Positions 1 through 7,103 of a stretch of DNA of 11,169 nt are shown here, in pieces. The notes below the pieces were generated by a model that saw only the letters and a program-made list of their open reading frames with translations, searched no databases and was not told the origin of the DNA. The position numbers were made by a program, and so were the translations under genes. Position 1 is the stretch's first letter. Every line of letters starts with the position of its first letter. The DNA comes from an uncultured Clostridia bacterium (GTDB lineage: Bacteria; Bacillota; Clostridia; TANB77; CAG-508): the NCBI GenBank assembly GCA_934149115.1, contig CAKPDW010000051.1, forward strand, positions 1 to 11,169. The letters are read 5' to 3'.

Positions 1-1004
1 ACTATATTTAGTGCATATATATTTCTGTTACTAACTGCTGTTGTAATTTCACCTGTTTCATTTGTTTCCGCTTCTCTTGTTATTGTAAATTTTCTTGTTG
101 TTTCATCATAGTTAAATGTTATTGAGGCTGTATCTGATGTAACACTTATTGGGTCGTATCCATTTAGTTGTGGTATTGTTCCTTCTACATAATTCTTTTT
201 GATATTTAGTATATTTAATTTTTCATCTGTTATAATTTCTGCTCTTAATGTTAATGTTTCATTTGCCTCATCTTGTCTTTTATCCATATCAGAATATAAT
301 GTGTTTGTTGCTGTAATTTCTGCTGATGTTTTTCCGTACCAATCTGTTGATATGTCAATCTCTTTTCTTATTTCTTTTGATTCTCCATTTGAATCAATAT
401 ATGTTCCTGTAAAAATTATTTTATTATCATTTCTTGAAAGATTGTTTATGTTCTTTCCAATTGCTTCTGTTGTTAAACTTGAATATGAATAATCTCCACA
501 TCTCACTTTTCCTGTTAAAAGTTTTTGGGTTCCATTATTCAAATCATTGAATTCAATCGTCTTTGTGTTAGTACTAATGTAATTGTCCTTTAATTCAGAA
601 TCTTTTGGAGAAGTTGTTACAAGGTAAAAATTGTTTCCATTGATTTCTATTTTTCCGTTTTTCAATATGCCTTCTGTTTGTACATTTATCTCCATGTATA
701 AAGTATCTTCTTCGCCTATTTCTTTGCAGGTTCCTTTTATTTTTTCTGCATAGCCGTCGTTATTTATGTCACGCAAGAAAAAGGCACTAAATTTTACATT
801 GTTTGTACCTTCTATGTTCTCATCTCCATCCTTAAATTGCTCATATGTCATTGCACGAGCCAACTCTGGATCTGCTATAATATTTTTTATTTTCTTTTTA
901 TTTTCTTCTTGATTTATTCCACTCAAAATAAACACAGTCGCAATTGTTATAAGCACAATTACTCCTGTCAAAATTTTCTTTTTTGACAATTTTACTTTAA
1001 ACAT
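1..1004 (-). CDS. N-terminal part of a large membrane-anchored surface protein (runs off left edge)
   Basis: An unbroken reading frame of 334 codons starts at ATG 1004-1002 and leaves the window without a stop. An AAAGAGGT Shine-Dalgarno site (about 1013-1019) sits at normal spacing and fixes the start. The N-terminus is short and Lys-rich (MFKVKLSKKK), followed by one hydrophobic segment (about residues 11-29) that could be an uncleaved anchor or signal peptide. There is no lipobox Cys. The rest is polar, beta-rich sequence full of Thr, Asn, Asp and Glu. A DINNDGYAE motif at residues 79-87 resembles the Asp-x-Asn-x-Asp-Gly calcium loops of FG-GAP and dockerin-like domains. The overall look matches very long repeat-bearing surface proteins of gut Clostridia, which is recollection rather than a search result. 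An exported, possibly calcium-stabilised adhesin-like role is inference. The gene has its own promoter and follows a terminator, so it is not part of the tex operon. Confidence 0.85.
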   Translation of the reverse strand, partial: MFKVKLSKKKILTGVIVLITIATVFILSGINQEENKKKIKNIIADPELARAMTYEQFKDGDENIEGTNNVKFSAFFLRDINNDGYAEKIKGTCKEIGEEDTLYMEINVQTEGILKNGKIEINGNNFYLVTTSPKDSELKDNYISTNTKTIEFNDLNNGTQKLLTGKVRCGDYSYSSLTTEAIGKNINNLSRNDNKIIFTGTYIDSNGESKEIRKEIDISTDWYGKTSAEITATNTLYSDMDKRQDEANETLTLRAEIITDEKLNILNIKKNYVEGTIPQLNGYDPISVTSDTASITFNYDETTRKFTITREAETNETGEITTAVSNRNIYALNI

Positions 1005-1044
1005 AATTATTTACCTCTTTTGTTTTTACTCTAAACTATTTTAT

Positions 1045-1072
1045 ATTTTAAAGTTTTTTGTGTATTCGTCAA
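1045..1072 (-). promoter_or_regulatory. Candidate promoter for the surface-protein gene
   Basis: Read on the minus strand, TTGACG (1072-1067) is followed after 16 bases by TAAAAT (1050-1045). The predicted 5' leader is about 35 bases and ends in the Shine-Dalgarno site at 1013-1019. The -35 box is good; the -10 box is only moderate in this AT-rich setting. It lies between the terminator at 1118-1160 and the start codon, where a promoter is expected. Confidence 0.45.
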
Positions 1073-1117
1073 TGGAAGTTTTTTTATAGTCTTTTGTTTT
1101 TTACTAATCTATAAGAC

Positions 1118-1160
1118 AAAAAACGACCTTGAAATCCCAGTATTGTGGTTTTTCAAGGTC
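1118..1160 (-). terminator. Intrinsic terminator after the tex / repeat-HTH unit (probably bidirectional)
   Basis: A perfect 10-bp stem (GACCTTGAAA at 1125-1134 with TTTCAAGGTC at 1151-1160) has a 16-base loop. On the minus strand it is followed by GTTTTTTG (1124-1117), on the plus strand by AGTTTTTTA. The nearest minus-strand gene ending upstream is the repeat-HTH gene (stop at 1370), so it most likely ends that transcript and insulates the surface-protein gene. Confidence 0.75.
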
Positions 1161-1369
1161 AGTTTTTTATTTTTATTTCATAATATATCTTTTTAATTTC
1201 TTTTTAATTACATAAAATTGTGTTTCCTTAGGGGTTAGCCGAATCAACTATTGATTTGGCTTTTTCTTGAATATTATTTTTTATACATTTTTTGGATTTT
1301 CCTAATTAATATTTGCAACTTCTATTTTTTCTTACGGATAAATAGCTTTGATAAGTTTTTGTAATTATT
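1161..1369. other. Non-coding stretch between terminator and the repeat-HTH gene
   Basis: Together with the terminator and promoter to its left this makes a 365-base gap without a gene. I see no start codon with a Shine-Dalgarno site and an open frame on either strand. The only structured element is the plus-strand hairpin at 1237-1266. The rest is AT-rich sequence that would form the long 3' untranslated tail of the tex / repeat-HTH transcript. Confidence 0.5.
1237..1266 (+). terminator. Orphan plus-strand terminator-like hairpin
   Basis: AGCCGAATCAA (1237-1247) pairs with TTGATTTGGCT (1251-1261) through an 11-bp stem that includes one G-U wobble valid only in plus-strand RNA, with a 3-base loop, followed by TTTTC. 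The minus-strand RNA would carry a C-A mismatch and no U-tract, so the element is oriented plus. No plus-strand gene is visible to its left, so what it would terminate is unknown. Confidence 0.45.
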
Positions 1370-1762
1370 TTACTTTAGATTTTTTATAATCCATTTTCCG
1401 TTTTTGGTTGAACCTTCTCTTTCAATAATTCCTTTTTCTTTTAGTTGTTTTATATTGTAGGAAATACCGTCTCTTGTAATTCCAAGTACTTTTGACATTT
1501 GCACTTGGGTTATAGTTGGATTTTCTTTAATTAACTTTAACATCTTTTCTTGTGTAGTTTCTTGTGTAGTTTCTTGTGCAGTTTCTTGTGTAGTTTCTTG
1601 TGTAGTCTCTTGTGCAGTTTCTTGTGTAGTCTCTTGTGTAGTCTTTTGTGTAGTCTCTTGTGCAGTTTCTTGTGTAGTCTCTTGTGTAGTTTCTTGTGTA
1701 GTCTCTTGTGTAGTTTCTTGTGTAGTCTCTTGTGTAGTTTCTTGTGTAGTTTCTACTGACAT
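1370..1762 (-). CDS. TTQE-repeat protein with C-terminal winged helix-turn-helix domain
   Basis: The 130-residue product has two parts. Residues 5-72 are 17 tandem four-residue units, mostly TTQE with three TAQE and one TTQK. Residues 73-130 form a winged helix-turn-helix: a first helix (KMLKLIKENP), a second (TQVQMSKVLGI), a recognition helix (SYNIKQLKEKG) and a wing ending in KNGKWIIKNLK. TTQE-type linkers before such a domain are familiar from longer regulators that carry an AlbA_2/Schlafen-type domain upstream; that domain is absent here. The ATG overlaps the last codons of tex by 10 bases in the -1 frame, and only a weak GAAAG precedes it, so translation is probably coupled to tex. A start at Met74, giving the bare HTH, is possible. 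A DNA-binding role is well supported; the target is unknown. It could be a truncated descendant of a larger regulator or a functional stand-alone protein. Confidence 0.75.
   Translation of the reverse strand: MSVETTQETTQETTQETTQETTQETTQETTQETAQETTQKTTQETTQETAQETTQETTQETAQETTQETTQEKMLKLIKENPTITQVQMSKVLGITRDGISYNIKQLKEKGIIEREGSTKNGKWIIKNLK
1547..1750 (-). repeat. 17-unit, 12-bp in-frame tandem repeat
   Basis: Seventeen consecutive 12-base units encode the TTQE tract; on the minus strand the unit is ACTACACAAGAA. Variation is limited to GAA/GAG for Glu, one AAG (Lys) and ACA/GCA giving Thr/Ala. In 1667-1750 the GAA and GAG units alternate strictly, pointing to duplication of a 24-base block; Ala-bearing units at 1571 and 1607 are 36 bases apart, pointing to a 36-base block. 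Unit length is a multiple of three, so gain or loss of units changes protein length but not frame. Confidence 0.95.
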
Positions 1763-3909
1763 TCTTTCATTGATAAGCTTACTTTTTGTTTTTCTAAATC
1801 TATACCTATTACTTTTACGTTTACTATGTCTCCTACTGATACGACGTCTGATGGATTTTTTACATAGTTATTTGATAATTGTGAAATGTGTACTAGCCCA
1901 TCATGTTTTACTCCTATATCTACAAATGCTCCAAAGTCTGTAACGTTTCTTACTGTTCCTTTTAATATCATATCTTCTTTTAAATCTTCAAATTTTAATA
2001 CGTCACTTCTTAATATTTGTTTTGGCATATCATCTCTTGGATCTCGTCCTGGTTTTGACAATTCTTTTATTATGTCTTGTAAAGTTAATTCTCCCATGTC
2101 TAGTTCTTTTGCCATTTCTTTCACATTTACTTGTTTTAGTTTTTCTCTTAATTGAGTTAATCTTTCATTTTCTATTAAATCATTTACTGTATATCCTAAT
2201 TTTGTTAATAATTCTTCTGCTTTATCATAGCTTTCTGGATGTACACCAGTTATTTCTAGTGGATTTTTTCCATTGTATATTCTTAAAAATCCTGCACATT
2301 GTTCAAATGCAACTTTCCCTAATTTTGGTACTTTTAATAATTCTTTTCTTTGTTTTAAGCTTCCATTTTGATCTCTGTATTCTACTATGTTTTTTGCTAC
2401 TTGCTTGTTTATTCCTGAAACATATGAAAGTAATGATGGTGTTGCTGTATTAACATCTACTCCAACATTATTTACTGCATCTTCAACTACTCCTGTTAAA
2501 CTTTCTGATAGTTTCTTTTGGTTTACATCATGTTGATATTGTCCAACTCCTATTGCTTTTGGATCAATTTTTACTAATTCTGCTAATGGGTCTTGAAGTC
2601 TTCTCGCTATTGATATTGCTCCTCTTAATGATACATTAATATCTGGATATTCTTCTGTTGCTAATTTTGATGCTGAATATACAGATGCTCCTGCCTCACT
2701 TACTATTGCATAATAGATTTCTTCTTTGTGTTTTGAAATTAAATCTGATACAAACATTTCTGATTCTCTTGATGCTGTTCCATTTCCTATTGCTATCATG
2801 TTAATATGATATTTTTCTATGAAATTATCTATTACTTTTGTTGCTCCTGCTACATCATTTTGTGGTTCTGTTGGATATACTGTCGCTGTGTCTAGTAATT
2901 TTCCGTTTTCATCTATTACTGCTAATTTGCATCCTGTTCTATATGCAGGGTCAAATCCTAATACTGTTATATTTTTTATTGGTGCTTGTAATAGTAATTG
3001 TTTTGCATTTTTTCCAAATACTTTTATTGCTTTTTCTTCTGCTTTTTCAAATAAGTCATTTCTTAATTCTCTGTCTACTGATGGTTCTATTAATCTCTTG
3101 TATCCATCTTCTATACTTTCTTCTAATAATTTACCAAATTGACTATTTTTATCTTGTATAATATCTCTTTCAATATAGTTGATTACTTTTTCATCTGGCT
3201 TTTCTACTTTTACTTTTAAATAATCTTCTTTTTCACCTCTGTTTATTGCTAATATTCTATGACTTGGCAATGTTCTTAATGTTTCATTAAAATTGTAATA
3301 CATTTCATATGGTGATTTTTCATTTTCATCTTTTGCTTTTATTGTAACAACTGCTTCTCTATTGCATAGTTTTTTCATTTTCTTTCTGTAGTCTGCATTG
3401 TCTGCAACATTTTCAGCAATAATATCTTTTGCTCCATTTAGTGCATCTTCTATTGTTTCAATACCTTTTTCTGGATCAATAAATTGTTTTGCTATTTCAT
3501 TTATGTCTCTTTTGTCTGATTGCATATATATAATATTTGATAAAGGCTCTAATCCTTTTTCTTTTGCAATTGTTGCTCTTGTTCTTTTTTTCTGTTTGTA
3601 TGGTCTATAGATATCTTCTAGTTCTGATAGTATTTCTGCTTTTTCAATTGCTTGTGTTAATTCATCTGTTAATTTACCTTGTTCATCTATTAATCTTGTT
3701 ATTTCTTCTTTTCTATTTTCTAAATTTCTTAAATATGTTAATCTTTCGCCAAACTCTCTAAGTGTTTCGTCGCTAAGATTTCCTGTTACTTCTTTTCTGT
3801 AACGTGCGATAAATGGTATTGTGTTTCCATCATCAATAAGTTTTATTGTATTCTCTACTTGAGATTGTTTTATATTTAGCTCTGTTGCTATCTTTTCTAT
3901 TATATTCAT
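1753..3909 (-). CDS. tex: Tex-family RNA-binding transcription accessory protein
   Basis: Full-length Tex protein of 718 residues, matching the family's usual size. The N-terminal helical region has the family pattern IPFIARYRKE near residue 31 and an ELEDIYRPYKQKKRTRATIA block at 96-115. A YqgF/RNase H-like domain starts near 313 (TVLGFDPAYRTG). The Tex hallmark IGVGQYQHDV lies at about 453-462, helix-hairpin-helix motifs at about 490-550, and an S1 RNA-binding domain occupies 645-716 (KGTVRNVTDFGAFVDIGV). Tex is a nucleic-acid-binding cytoplasmic factor linked to transcription and RNA metabolism. The start is set by AAGGAG seven bases before the ATG. A small HTH gene overlaps its 3' end, giving a two-gene operon. 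No truncation or missing domain is apparent. Confidence 0.97.
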   Translation of the reverse strand: MNIIEKIATELNIKQSQVENTIKLIDDGNTIPFIARYRKEVTGNLSDETLREFGERLTYLRNLENRKEEITRLIDEQGKLTDELTQAIEKAEILSELEDIYRPYKQKKRTRATIAKEKGLEPLSNIIYMQSDKRDINEIAKQFIDPEKGIETIEDALNGAKDIIAENVADNADYRKKMKKLCNREAVVTIKAKDENEKSPYEMYYNFNETLRTLPSHRILAINRGEKEDYLKVKVEKPDEKVINYIERDIIQDKNSQFGKLLEESIEDGYKRLIEPSVDRELRNDLFEKAEEKAIKVFGKNAKQLLLQAPIKNITVLGFDPAYRTGCKLAVIDENGKLLDTATVYPTEPQNDVAGATKVIDNFIEKYHINMIAIGNGTASRESEMFVSDLISKHKEEIYYAIVSEAGASVYSASKLATEEYPDINVSLRGAISIARRLQDPLAELVKIDPKAIGVGQYQHDVNQKKLSESLTGVVEDAVNNVGVDVNTATPSLLSYVSGINKQVAKNIVEYRDQNGSLKQRKELLKVPKLGKVAFEQCAGFLRIYNGKNPLEITGVHPESYDKAEELLTKLGYTVNDLIENERLTQLREKLKQVNVKEMAKELDMGELTLQDIIKELSKPGRDPRDDMPKQILRSDVLKFEDLKEDMILKGTVRNVTDFGAFVDIGVKHDGLVHISQLSNNYVKNPSDVVSVGDIVNVKVIGIDLEKQKVSLSMKECQ

Positions 3910-3938
3910 TTGACACTCCTTCTTTTTTTACTTTTGTT

Positions 3939-3947
3939 ATTATATCA
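3939..3947 (-). promoter_or_regulatory. Extended -10 promoter of tex
   Basis: On the minus strand the sequence TGATATAAT (3947-3939) is a perfect -10 hexamer with the TGn extension. No convincing -35 box lies 16-18 bases upstream, as is common for extended -10 promoters. It falls between the terminator of the upstream acidic-protein operon and the AAGGAG site of tex. Confidence 0.6.
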
Positions 3948-3988
3948 AATATTATTTATTTTTGGTATGCTTTTTTTTCATTTAATAC

Positions 3989-4016
3989 AAAAAAAATAGA
4001 AGCATTTCTACCTCTA
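3989..4016 (-). terminator. Intrinsic terminator of the acidic-protein operon
   Basis: On the minus strand TAGAGG (4016-4011) pairs with CTTCTA (4002-3997) with one G-U pair and an 8-base loop, followed directly by eight Ts (3996-3989). It begins about 20 bases after the stop codon of the 553-residue gene. The stem is short, but position and U-tract are typical. Confidence 0.65.
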
Positions 4017-4035
4017 CTTTTATAAAAAGATTATA

Positions 4036-5697
4036 TTATATATCTAGGGAAATACCAGAACCAATCAATCTTTCATCTCTATCTTCAAATATAGCAAATT
4101 GTGTATTTTCGATTTTATTTAAGAATATATTATCATCCTCATCATCATTCATTACTTCTTCATCATCTGTTAATGAAAACTCTGCTGTATATTTACCGTC
4201 TCCATCATCTGTAATCTCATCAGGAGTTGAATAATTAAATGCTTTTGATGTGTTTTTGGCTATTAGCATTGGTTCTTCTTCTGGTATGAAACCTTCTTTT
4301 GTAAAATGAATTTTTATTGTATATTCCTCTGTATCAATTCCTGTTACATTTATTGTTGCTGAATATCTATTTGTATTTGAGTACTCATTGTCTTCTATGT
4401 TATACCATTTTTTATTATTTATGTTTTGTTCGCTTTCATCTCCTGAACTTCTAAAAAAATATGGTTGTATTTTTATTTTTGTTAAATCATTGTTCTCTCC
4501 AAGTAGTCCTATAACATTCTTAATTTTAGCTGTTCCATCTTCTATTGTTGTTATTTCGCCGTTTTCATCATCACCTATTAGTTCAGGTCCGTCCCAATTT
4601 TTTCCGTTTTTATCATACATTTGAACGTCTTGTAATTGGTATGTATTTATTGAGTTTCCATTTGCATCTTGAACATTTATTGAAAGGTTTGATGGACAAT
4701 ATGTTTCATCTTGTTCCATTTTTTCAGAAGAAACATTTTTCATTTCTGTTTCTGCTACAATAAATTTTGCAGATTTTGTTTTTATTATTTGTTTTACTGT
4801 TGTTGTTGCATCTTCCGTTTCTGTTTTATCAACTCTTGTGCTTGTTGTTGCATTACTTGTTGTTTCTGTTTTGTTTAATTCTTCTCTTAATGTTCCTATT
4901 TTAGAATATCCTCGAAATGGTTCTTCTATTTCATTTGTAGTTGTGTTATCTGTTTCTGGTGCTTTTATTTCTACTGAATTTTCATCATCACTTTCCATAT
5001 CTGTTTCATCATCTTGTATATCTTCATCATCTGTTTCTGTATTTTCAATATCTTCTGTTGTTTCTTGAACTTCATCCATATTCGCATCAACTTCTTCTGG
5101 TTCTTCTTCACCTGTTGCTTCTTCTTCCACATTTTCTGTATCATCTTCTTGAGTTTCTTCTTCATCTGTTTCAATTTCTTCGTCACTATTTTCTAATTCC
5201 TCATCAGTATCTTGTTCTAAACTAAATCCTATATTTTTTATTTGTTCCCTTATGCTTCTATCCCAGTCATATGCGTCTATTTCTAATTTATAATCTTCTG
5301 GTATATCCTTATCAGAAATATTTATTATATCATATAATTTTATTTTTTCATCTGATTCTTTATATACCATTTGTTCCAGTCCGTCTCTATCATTATTAAT
5401 TGTTTTTCCGTTTACTTTTACTTCTCTTTTCAACTTATACTCTGAAGGATTATTAAATTCATTTTCTGTTTTTCCTTCGATTTCATATTCTATTATCATA
5501 TAATCTTTTGTTGTTGCTACATCATTAATTGTTACTTTTAAAGCATCATCTTCAACCATTTTTACAATTTCTTCTTTATTTTCTACAAATGGTAACTTTC
5601 CTGTATTGCCTTTATAAATAAGTACAGCTACTAGAGTTATTACCAATATTACAACAATTATAATTGTTGCTATTATAATTTTCTTATTTTTTTTCAT
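4036..5697 (-). CDS. Membrane-anchored acidic-linker protein, paralogue B
   Basis: Function not recognised. The 553-residue product starts with KKNKK and a single hydrophobic helix (about 7-28), fitting an N-terminal membrane anchor with the rest outside. Residues about 50-150 look like a small beta-sandwich (KVTINDVATTKDYMIIEYEI). About 160-250 is an Asp/Glu-rich low-complexity linker. A second beta-rich domain follows, from about 300 to the end, containing KIKIQPYFF near 407. The same order of parts, including the IQP motif, occurs in the neighbouring 414-residue protein, so the two are paralogues. AAGGAG precedes the ATG, and the gap to the upstream stop is 13 bases, so they are co-transcribed. 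The N-terminal domain loosely resembles the DUF4179/DUF4352-like beta-sandwich domains of Firmicute envelope proteins (inference). Partners and ligand cannot be read from the sequence; the acidic tract could bind cations or act as a stiff spacer. Confidence 0.85.
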   Translation of the reverse strand: MKKNKKIIIATIIIVVILVITLVAVLIYKGNTGKLPFVENKEEIVKMVEDDALKVTINDVATTKDYMIIEYEIEGKTENEFNNPSEYKLKREVKVNGKTINNDRDGLEQMVYKESDEKIKLYDIINISDKDIPEDYKLEIDAYDWDRSIREQIKNIGFSLEQDTDEELENSDEEIETDEEETQEDDTENVEEEATGEEEPEEVDANMDEVQETTEDIENTETDDEDIQDDETDMESDDENSVEIKAPETDNTTTNEIEEPFRGYSKIGTLREELNKTETTSNATTSTRVDKTETEDATTTVKQIIKTKSAKFIVAETEMKNVSSEKMEQDETYCPSNLSINVQDANGNSINTYQLQDVQMYDKNGKNWDGPELIGDDENGEITTIEDGTAKIKNVIGLLGENNDLTKIKIQPYFFRSSGDESEQNINNKKWYNIEDNEYSNTNRYSATINVTGIDTEEYTIKIHFTKEGFIPEEEPMLIAKNTSKAFNYSTPDEITDDGDGKYTAEFSLTDDEEVMNDDEDDNIFLNKIENTQFAIFEDRDERLIGSGISLDI

Positions 5698-5710
5698 GCT
5701 TGTCTCCTTT

Positions 5711-6955
5711 TTAAATTTCTATTTGGAATCCTTCTCCGATATTTTCGTTACTTGTCTCTGTACTCTCTATTGGATTTATATAATAATTTGGTTGTATCTT
5801 TAATTCTTTTGATTCATTTGTTTTTAATACTATTCTTGTTTTTACTCTTGCTACTAAATTATCTGAGTCCTCTATATTTTCTGTTGTTCCATCTTCATTT
5901 TCTATTTTTATTTCTTGACTTTCGCTTATGTCTGTTTCTTGGTTGTTGCTGTCTTCAATATTAATTCTATATGCTGATGGATCTCCTGATTCTCCATTAT
6001 TGATTTGACTGTATTTTACGTTACTTATTGTTGTGTCAAATAAAAGAAATGTTTTGAATGGTGTTTTAATTATTGAACCACTTTCGATTTTTACATTGTT
6101 TTCTTCATATTGTTCTGCTATTTCTAAGTTTTCTACTCCTTTTTGAATTTCTTCTTTTGTTCCTTTAAATGTTACACTTCCTATTCTTTCTGTTTCTGCT
6201 TCATCATTTTCTTTTTCTTCAGCTTTTATTTCATTTTTTTCTTCTTCCGTTTGTTCTCCATTATATTCTGCTTCAACTTCTTCATAATCATCTTGTGTTG
6301 CATCTTCTTCAAGCATTCCTGGATCACTAAGTGCAGTATTTTCATCTAAATCATCATTTTCTTCGTCTGAAGGATCATTTACTCCTTCTTCTGTTTCTGT
6401 ATTTGAATCTTCATCATATTCACTTTCATATTCTTCCAAATCTTCGTCATTAGATTCTTCATCTGATGGATCACTTTCAGTTTCTCCTGAAACTGTTAAA
6501 TCATTCTCAAAAAATCTAACTTCGATTTCAAATTTATCTGGCACGTTTTCTACTTCAACAATATCATAAATTTCTGATTCAGTATCTGATTTTTTTTCTA
6601 CCACCTGATTTGAATTATCATTATTTACCTTTACTGTTTCTGAATTTAATTTTATTTTTCTGTCTAAATGAATTTCGTCTGGACTTAAATCTTTAAAGAT
6701 TTCGTCCTGTTTTGATTTAATATCATATTTCAATATTAAATTTTTTCCGTCATATGCCACATTTTCTATTGATATTTTTACATTATCATTTTCAGCATAT
6801 TTATTTGTTAAATCAAGGTTATATTCTTCTTGATTTTCTTCTCCAAGTCCAATTGGACTTTTCTTTGTAGCTATACAATATACAGTTATAAGCACTATAA
6901 TTATTGCTACAATCACTACAGCAAGAATTATTTTTTTCTTTTGATTTCTTTTCAT
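5711..6955 (-). CDS. Membrane-anchored acidic-linker protein, paralogue A
   Basis: Function not recognised. The 414-residue product opens with KRNQKKK and one hydrophobic helix (about 8-28). A predicted beta-sandwich follows at about 50-150 (KISIENVAYDGKNLILKYDI), closely parallel in pattern to residues 53-73 of the downstream protein. Residues about 155-255 are an acidic linker dominated by Glu, Asp, Ser and Asn. A second domain at about 260-414 carries LKIQPNYY near 385, matching KIQPYFF in the paralogue. It lacks the roughly 120 extra C-terminal residues of the other protein. TAGGAGG lies seven bases before the ATG. It is the first gene of the two-gene operon and is transcribed divergently from the ABC-F gene. 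A surface or envelope role is inferred from the anchor only. Confidence 0.85.
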   Translation of the reverse strand: MKRNQKKKIILAVVIVAIIIVLITVYCIATKKSPIGLGEENQEEYNLDLTNKYAENDNVKISIENVAYDGKNLILKYDIKSKQDEIFKDLSPDEIHLDRKIKLNSETVKVNNDNSNQVVEKKSDTESEIYDIVEVENVPDKFEIEVRFFENDLTVSGETESDPSDEESNDEDLEEYESEYDEDSNTETEEGVNDPSDEENDDLDENTALSDPGMLEEDATQDDYEEVEAEYNGEQTEEEKNEIKAEEKENDEAETERIGSVTFKGTKEEIQKGVENLEIAEQYEENNVKIESGSIIKTPFKTFLLFDTTISNVKYSQINNGESGDPSAYRINIEDSNNQETDISESQEIKIENEDGTTENIEDSDNLVARVKTRIVLKTNESKELKIQPNYYINPIESTETSNENIGEGFQIEI

Positions 6956-6996
6956 TTGTATTCCTCCTACATACTATTAAGTAATTTTCTATTAAA

Positions 6997-7025
6997 ATAA
7001 TACTAAATCAAGTTAAAAATATCAA
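6997..7025 (-). promoter_or_regulatory. Promoter of the acidic-protein operon
   Basis: On the minus strand TTGATA (7025-7020) is followed after exactly 17 bases by TATTAT (7002-6997). The leader to the ATG at 6955 is about 35 bases and contains TAGGAGG. Each hexamer has one mismatch to the sigma-A consensus. Confidence 0.6.
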
Positions 7026-7032
7026 TATTTAT

Positions 7033-7061
7033 TTGAAATCTTAACAAAAATGAGATATAAT
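7033..7061 (+). promoter_or_regulatory. Promoter of the ABC-F gene
   Basis: TTGAAA (7033-7038) and a perfect TATAAT (7056-7061) are separated by 17 bases. The start codon is about 35 bases beyond the expected start site. This promoter lies back to back with the divergent acidic-operon promoter: the two -35 boxes are only 7 bases apart, so their polymerases would compete or share regulators. Confidence 0.75.
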
Positions 7062-7103
7062 TGTGCTTGAAATTTTTAAGAATTATTAATTAGGAGGTTT
7101 AAT

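Noticed and set aside
1550..1759. Plus-strand frame of 69 codons made of repeated Cys-Ser-Phe/Leu-Leu units
   Set aside because: It is the complement of the 12-bp array; any frame through the array stays open. It has no Shine-Dalgarno site or promoter, and the minus-strand frame continues into a real winged-helix domain.
1753..1800. Programmed -1 frameshift that would fuse Tex to the TTQE/HTH protein
   Set aside because: The HTH frame is open into the tex 3' end, but I see no canonical slippery heptamer (only CAAAAAG-like A-runs) and no stable downstream structure. Overlap with coupled translation is simpler.
4941..5225. Overlapping frames on both strands opposite the acidic linkers
   Set aside because: Asp/Glu codons (GAN) read on the complement as Ser/Phe/Leu-rich frames without stops. 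They lack ribosome sites and are compositional shadows.
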